DNA of 9,171 bases from contig CAJUTD010000105.1 in NCBI GenBank assembly GCA_910589635.1, positions 1-9,171 of the forward strand, given 5' to 3'. Shown here piece by piece: positions 6,368 to 9,171 of the stretch. A program made the position numbers and the translations under genes. Numbering within the stretch: the first letter of the stretch is position 1; each line of letters opens with the position of its first letter. The notes beneath the pieces were generated by a model, which saw nothing but the letters and a program-made list of their open reading frames with translations, did no database searches and was not told the DNA's origin. This DNA comes from an uncultured Lachnospiraceae bacterium (GTDB lineage: Bacteria > Bacillota > Clostridia > Lachnospirales > Lachnospiraceae).

Positions 6368-7332
6368 ACTGCTTTGATGCTATGCATTCTGTTTTCTGCC
6401 TCGTCAAATACAACGGACTGCCTGCCCTCAAACACTTCGTCCGTAACCTCCATTTCCTGCAAACCAAATTTCTCATGAATCTGTTTGCCAATCGTGGTCT
6501 CCAAATCATGAAAAGCCGGCAGACAATGCATGAAAATCGCCGATTCCTTAGCATTCTCCATCACCTTCTGATTGACCTGGTAAGGCATGAGCTCCCTGAT
6601 ACGCTCCGCCCAGACTTCATTCGGCTCCCCCATGGAAACCCATACATCTGTATAAATGACATCTGCATCTTTGGTCCCTTCCATCACATCTTCCGTCAAG
6701 GTGATGGAAGCGCCGGTCTCCCCAGCAACCGTTTGGCAGTAATCCACCAATTCCTGTTCCGGGAAGTAGGCCTTGCTGGTACACGCCACAAAATCCATGC
6801 CCAGTTTCGCACAAGTTACCATTAAGGAATTTCCCATATTATAACGAGCATCTCCCATATATACAAATTTCACACCGCGCAGATGTCCCAGCTTTTCCTT
6901 GACAGTCAGCATATCCGCAATCATCTGTGTAGGATGAAACTCATTCGTAAGCCCATTCCACACCGGCACGCCCGCATAAGCAGCAAGCTCCTCCACAATC
7001 TTCTGCCCATAACCCCGGTACTCAATACCATCGTACATCCTGCCCAATACCCGCGCCGTGTCGCGGATGCTCTCCTTTTTGCCAATCTGGGAACCTGACG
7101 GGTCGAGATATGTGACATGCATGCCCAAATCATGCGCCGCCACCTCAAAAGAACAACGCGTTCTGGTGCTTGTCTTCTCAAAAATCAAGACAATATTTTT
7201 GCCTTTCAGATGATCGTGTGCAATTCCCTGCTTTTTTTTCTGCTTGAGTTCAGCCGAAAGGTCAATCAAGTATTCAATTTCCTCCGGCGTGAAATCCTTT
7301 AACTTTAAAAAGTTCCTTCCTCGTAAATCCAT
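6346..7332 (-). CDS. argF: Ornithine carbamoyltransferase
   Basis: Transfers the carbamoyl group of carbamoyl phosphate to ornithine to make citrulline in arginine synthesis; the reverse reaction serves arginine deiminase catabolism. It is 328 aa. The carbamoyl-phosphate motif STRTR is at residues 55-59 and HPTQ at 133-136. The ornithine loop DVWVSMGE is at 229-236, and HCLPAFHD with the active-site cysteine Cys270 at 269-276. Length and wording (NEFHPTQM, MGDARYNMGNSLM) also resemble catabolic ArcB, but no arginine deiminase or carbamate kinase gene is nearby, and an ARG-box-like site precedes it, so argF is preferred. The start has an AAGGAG site. The last codons (MYATLG then stop) seed the 34-bp tandem repeat downstream. 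birA follows in the same direction. Confidence 0.96.
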   Translation of the reverse strand: MDLRGRNFLKLKDFTPEEIEYLIDLSAELKQKKKQGIAHDHLKGKNIVLIFEKTSTRTRCSFEVAAHDLGMHVTYLDPSGSQIGKKESIRDTARVLGRMYDGIEYRGYGQKIVEELAAYAGVPVWNGLTNEFHPTQMIADMLTVKEKLGHLRGVKFVYMGDARYNMGNSLMVTCAKLGMDFVACTSKAYFPEQELVDYCQTVAGETGASITLTEDVMEGTKDADVIYTDVWVSMGEPNEVWAERIRELMPYQVNQKVMENAKESAIFMHCLPAFHDLETTIGKQIHEKFGLQEMEVTDEVFEGRQSVVFDEAENRMHSIKAVMYATLG

Positions 7333-7343
7333 GCTTTCCTCTC

Positions 7344-7361
7344 CTTCTATAAAAATGCAAA
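7344..7361 (-). promoter_or_regulatory. Putative ARG box (ArgR/AhrC operator) before argF
   Basis: On the minus strand TTTGCATTTTTATAGAAG matches the generic ARG box TNTGNATWWWWATNCANA at 12 of 14 defined positions, missing the C and final A of the right half. It lies about 11 bp before the argF ATG, overlaps the ribosome site on one side and the T-run of the SPFH terminator on the other. An arginine repressor site directly before an ornithine carbamoyltransferase gene is biologically sensible. AT-rich sequence makes chance matches possible, and no second half-array was found. Confidence 0.45.
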
Positions 7362-7390
7362 CGGACTGTCAGAAAACCGGACAGCCCGTT
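7351..7390 (-). terminator. Intrinsic terminator after the SPFH gene
   Basis: On the minus strand AACGGGCTGTC pairs with GACAGTCCGTT (11 bp including one G-T wobble) around a 9-nt loop, followed by TGCATTTTTA. It begins about 49 bp after the SPFH stop codon. It ends only about 18 bp before the argF ATG, leaving no room for a normal promoter between terminator and ribosome site. argF must therefore use an upstream promoter and read through, or a promoter overlapping the hairpin. Confidence 0.75.
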
Positions 7391-7439
7391 ACTGTTCACA
7401 ACCTAACTGATTTGCCTAATACCGGCTCTTTTCGTGATA

Positions 7440-8375
7440 CTAAAGCTCCTTGGCTACCTCCGCAATCGTCTTGGTAAGTCCTGCAACTCCCTGGATATCG
7501 GACGGGATGATAATCTTAGTCGCCTGTCCGTCTGCCGCCTTGGCAAATGCCTCTAAGCTCTTTAACTGCAAAACTGCACTGTCAGGGGCAGATTCTTTGA
7601 GGAAGCGCAGGCCGTCTGCATTTGCCTGCTGAATCCGCAGGATAGCTTCTGCCTGGCCCTCCGCCTCACGCATAGTTGCCTCCTTCTTAGCCTCTGCGCG
7701 CAGGATTGCCGCCTGCTTCTCCGCCTCTGCGTCAAGGATTGCTGATTCCTTCTTACCTTCTGCCACGAGGACTGTCGCGGTCTTCTCACCTTCCGCCTGC
7801 GTTACGGCTGCACGCCGCTCACGCTCTGCTTTCGCCTGTTTCTCCATGGCGTCCTGGATCTGCTGCGGCGGAATGATATTTTTCAATTCCACACGGTTTA
7901 CCTTAATTCCCCAAGGATCTGTCGCCACATCTAAAGAGGCACGCATCTTCGTGTTGATTAACTCTCTGGACGTCAACGTCTCGTCTAATTCCAAATCTCC
8001 GATGATATTACGGAGCGTTGTCGCCGTCAAATTCTCGATTGCCATAATCGGACGTTCCACACCGTACGCAAACAGCTTAGGGTCAGTAATCTGAAAATAA
8101 ACTACAGTGTCAATCCGCATCGTTACATTATCCTTGGTGATAACCGGCTGCGGCGCAAAATCTACTACCTGTTCCTTTAAAATCACACGCTTTGCCACAC
8201 GGTCAAGAAACGGCACTTTGAAATGAAGCCCCACACCCCAGGTTCCCTGGTAAGCTCCCAAACGCTCTATGACAAGCGCGTGCGCCTGCGGTACAATCTT
8301 GATGCAAGATGCCAGCAAAAACAACATTAAAATGATAAATGCAATTACAATTAAAAATTCTATTCCTCCAGTCAT
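7440..8375 (-). CDS. SPFH/Band 7 (stomatin-like, QmcA-type) membrane protein
   Basis: Membrane-anchored scaffold of the stomatin/prohibitin/flotillin superfamily; such proteins form large oligomers in membrane microdomains and can modulate proteases or membrane quality control. It is 311 aa. A single N-terminal hydrophobic segment (residues about 5-24, IEFLIVIAFIILMLFLLASC) is followed by the Band 7 domain (about 25-185: VPQAHALVIERLGAY, VPFLDRVAKRV, KDNVTMRIDTVVYFQITDP, NIIGDLELDETLTSRELIN, WGIKVNRVELKNI). An Ala/Glu/Lys-rich helical stalk (about 186-250) with repeated AEGxK/AEAxK units comes next, then a C-terminal globular tail ending ETKTIAEVAKEL-like. It resembles E. coli QmcA. The NfeD-like gene 26 bp upstream is its standard partner, and a GGAGGAAG site precedes the ATG. 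The transcript ends at the following hairpin. Confidence 0.95.
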   Translation of the reverse strand: MTGGIEFLIVIAFIILMLFLLASCIKIVPQAHALVIERLGAYQGTWGVGLHFKVPFLDRVAKRVILKEQVVDFAPQPVITKDNVTMRIDTVVYFQITDPKLFAYGVERPIMAIENLTATTLRNIIGDLELDETLTSRELINTKMRASLDVATDPWGIKVNRVELKNIIPPQQIQDAMEKQAKAERERRAAVTQAEGEKTATVLVAEGKKESAILDAEAEKQAAILRAEAKKEATMREAEGQAEAILRIQQANADGLRFLKESAPDSAVLQLKSLEAFAKAADGQATKIIIPSDIQGVAGLTKTIAEVAKEL

Positions 8376-8401
8376 ATGTCTTCCTCCATATTATGATTAT
8401 T

Positions 8402-8851
8402 TTATTTTCCTAAAGGAGTTTTTCTCACTTTTTCTCTTACCATTAATTTCACCCCTCTGATTTCCACAACCTCTACTACTGCATACAGTGGAATCATCTC
8501 GTCGTCTATTGCACGCGCTGTCCATTCCTGCCCTTCGACGCTGACTATCCCCTGGGCGTTCAGGTTATCAACTTTCTCTTTTACAACCCCCAGTTTCCCA
8601 ATCAAACTTTCGGCGTTGGTTTTGACCCGGTCTGTATTAAGATAATTTACAGCCAACGGCCTTGTCAGCGCCATCAGCACTACAGACACCACGATAAACA
8701 GGATAATCTGCATTGCAAGGTCGGCGCCCAGCAGGCTTGCAATAAAAGCAGCCAATGCTCCTCCTGCAAACCATATCGTAGTTAGCCCAAGCGTAATAAT
8801 CTCAATTACTGCCATTACAATAACGATAATTAACCAGTAAACTCCATCCAT
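8402..8851 (-). CDS. NfeD-like membrane protein (short form)
   Basis: Partner of SPFH/stomatin proteins, thought to assist assembly or function of SPFH oligomers at the membrane. It is 149 aa, the short NfeD1b type without the serine-protease domain. Hydrophobic segments lie at about residues 5-22, 25-42 and 45-63. They are followed by a linker, TRPLAVNYLNTDRVKTNAESLIGKLG in two parts, and a soluble OB-fold (about 83-140) with the family-typical GIVSVEGQEWTARA and a closing strand VVEVVEIRGVKLMV. It precedes the SPFH gene by 26 bp and has a strong AAGGAGG site, so the two form an operon that probably starts in the AT-rich spacer upstream. Confidence 0.94.
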   Translation of the reverse strand: MDGVYWLIIVIVMAVIEIITLGLTTIWFAGGALAAFIASLLGADLAMQIILFIVVSVVLMALTRPLAVNYLNTDRVKTNAESLIGKLGVVKEKVDNLNAQGIVSVEGQEWTARAIDDEMIPLYAVVEVVEIRGVKLMVREKVRKTPLGK

Positions 8852-8872
8852 AATGTTCGCCTCCTTGTTGAT

Positions 8873-8929
8873 ATATTACTATATTTCCCCAGGGATTACA
8901 ATATTAACTTAATTTCTTGAATTTTACAG
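8873..8929 (-). promoter_or_regulatory. Candidate promoter region for nfeD-SPFH
   Basis: The spacer upstream of nfeD is very AT-rich. On the minus strand TTGTAA (8896-8901) lies 17 bp from TAATAT (8873-8878), and CTGTAA (8924-8929) lies 17 bp from another TAATAT (8901-8906). The nearer pair would start transcription almost at the ribosome site, so the farther pair is more sensible although its -35 is weak. TTACAATATTA occurs twice on the plus strand, at 8896-8906 and 8934-8944. Low-confidence call in AT-rich sequence. Confidence 0.3.
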
Positions 8930-8939
8930 TAGTTTACAA

Positions 8940-8953
8940 TATTACCGTTTACA
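8940..8953 (-). promoter_or_regulatory. cre-like site (possible CcpA operator)
   Basis: TGTAAACGGTAATA on the minus strand fits the catabolite-responsive element consensus TGWAANCGNTNWCA except for T in place of C at position 13. It lies about 90 bp upstream of nfeD. Such matches arise easily in AT-rich DNA, so this is suggestive only. Confidence 0.22.
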
Positions 8954-8980
8954 GATTTAATAATTCGTTGCCAAAAGTAA

Positions 8981-9171
8981 GGGGCTGTCGCACGAAGATA
9001 TTATTTTGTTCAAAAAGTCTTGCCGCTATTGCGGCAAAGACAGAATGCACAAAAATCACTCTGGGAAGCTAGCTTCCCAAGATAATTTTTGTGCATATTG
9101 TTTACATTGCTTCGCAATGGAAACCTTTTGAACGGATGAAAACTTTATTGATTGCTTCGTGCGACAGCCCC
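8981..9171. mobile_element. MITE-like palindromic element with 17-bp perfect TIRs
   Basis: The 191-bp stretch starts GGGGCTGTCGCACGAAG (8981-8997) and ends with its exact reverse complement (9155-9171). A second inverted pair, GTTCAAAA / TTTTGAAC (9008-9015, 9126-9133), nests inside. Three stem-loops fill the middle. The first is 9017-9041 (10 pairs, one bulge, loop TATT). The second is 9045-9096, with a 12-bp perfect outer stem, a 5x5 internal loop and an 18-bp perfect palindrome at 9062-9079 centred on GCTAGC. The third is 9100-9124 (10 pairs, one mismatch, loop TTC). No coding frame is present. The architecture is that of a non-autonomous transposon or a repeated structured element. The right end coincides with the window end, so a target duplication cannot be checked, and a full insertion sequence end remains possible. 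Confidence 0.75.

Noticed and set aside
6322..6825. 167-codon plus-strand frame opposite argF
   Set aside because: It is antisense to a conserved enzyme whose motifs are all on the minus strand, and it shows no recognisable protein features.
7360..7390. GGGCTGTC shared by the argF-upstream terminator and the TIR of the 9-kb element, suggesting a relic of the element
   Set aside because: Only about 8 bp are shared and the rest of the hairpin is unrelated; the stem is fully explained as an intrinsic terminator.

Overview
The window looks like chromosomal DNA of a Clostridia gut-type Firmicute, most likely Lachnospiraceae. The reasons are strong AAGGAGG-type ribosome binding sites, AT-rich spacers, the gene order birA - (DUF6145-like) - coaX - dusB - hypothetical - greA - lysS, and an anabolic/ArcB-like ornithine carbamoyltransferase. 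All ten convincing genes lie on the minus strand, so transcription runs from high to low coordinates. Plus-strand reading frames are shadows.

Layout in transcription order. At 8981-9171 there is a highly palindromic 191-bp element with 17-bp perfect terminal inverted repeats and three internal stem-loops (MITE-like); its right end is the last base of the window. An AT-rich spacer (8852-8980) holds promoter-like and cre-like motifs. Next come a membrane-protein pair, NfeD-like (8402-8851) and an SPFH/stomatin-like protein (7440-8375), closed by an intrinsic terminator (7351-7390). A putative ARG box (7344-7361) overlaps the terminator tail directly upstream of the ornithine carbamoyltransferase gene (6346-7332). 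Then follow birA (5241-6245), a small DUF6145-like gene (4772-5122), coaX (3992-4768), dusB (2923-3906), an unrecognised 227-codon gene (2188-2871), greA (1661-2140) and lysS (62-1561). Gaps are 3-118 bp with no strong terminator after argF, so argF-lysS may be one long transcript or a chain of overlapping ones.

The genes are mostly housekeeping: biotin protein ligation, CoA synthesis, tRNA dihydrouridylation, transcript-cleavage rescue of RNA polymerase and lysyl-tRNA charging, plus arginine metabolism and a membrane SPFH/NfeD module.

The unusual content is in the spacers. The 3' ends of two unrelated genes (argF and dusB) are tandemly duplicated into the following spacer, as 34-bp and 39-bp units that each carry a copy of the stop codon. 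The unrecognised gene begins and ends with near-identical 18-bp direct repeats. The sequence just after lysS has no terminator and carries 9-bp direct repeats that could belong to an integration site. Both window ends may therefore be mobile-element or repeat boundaries. No CRISPR, rRNA, tRNA or riboswitch was recognised.
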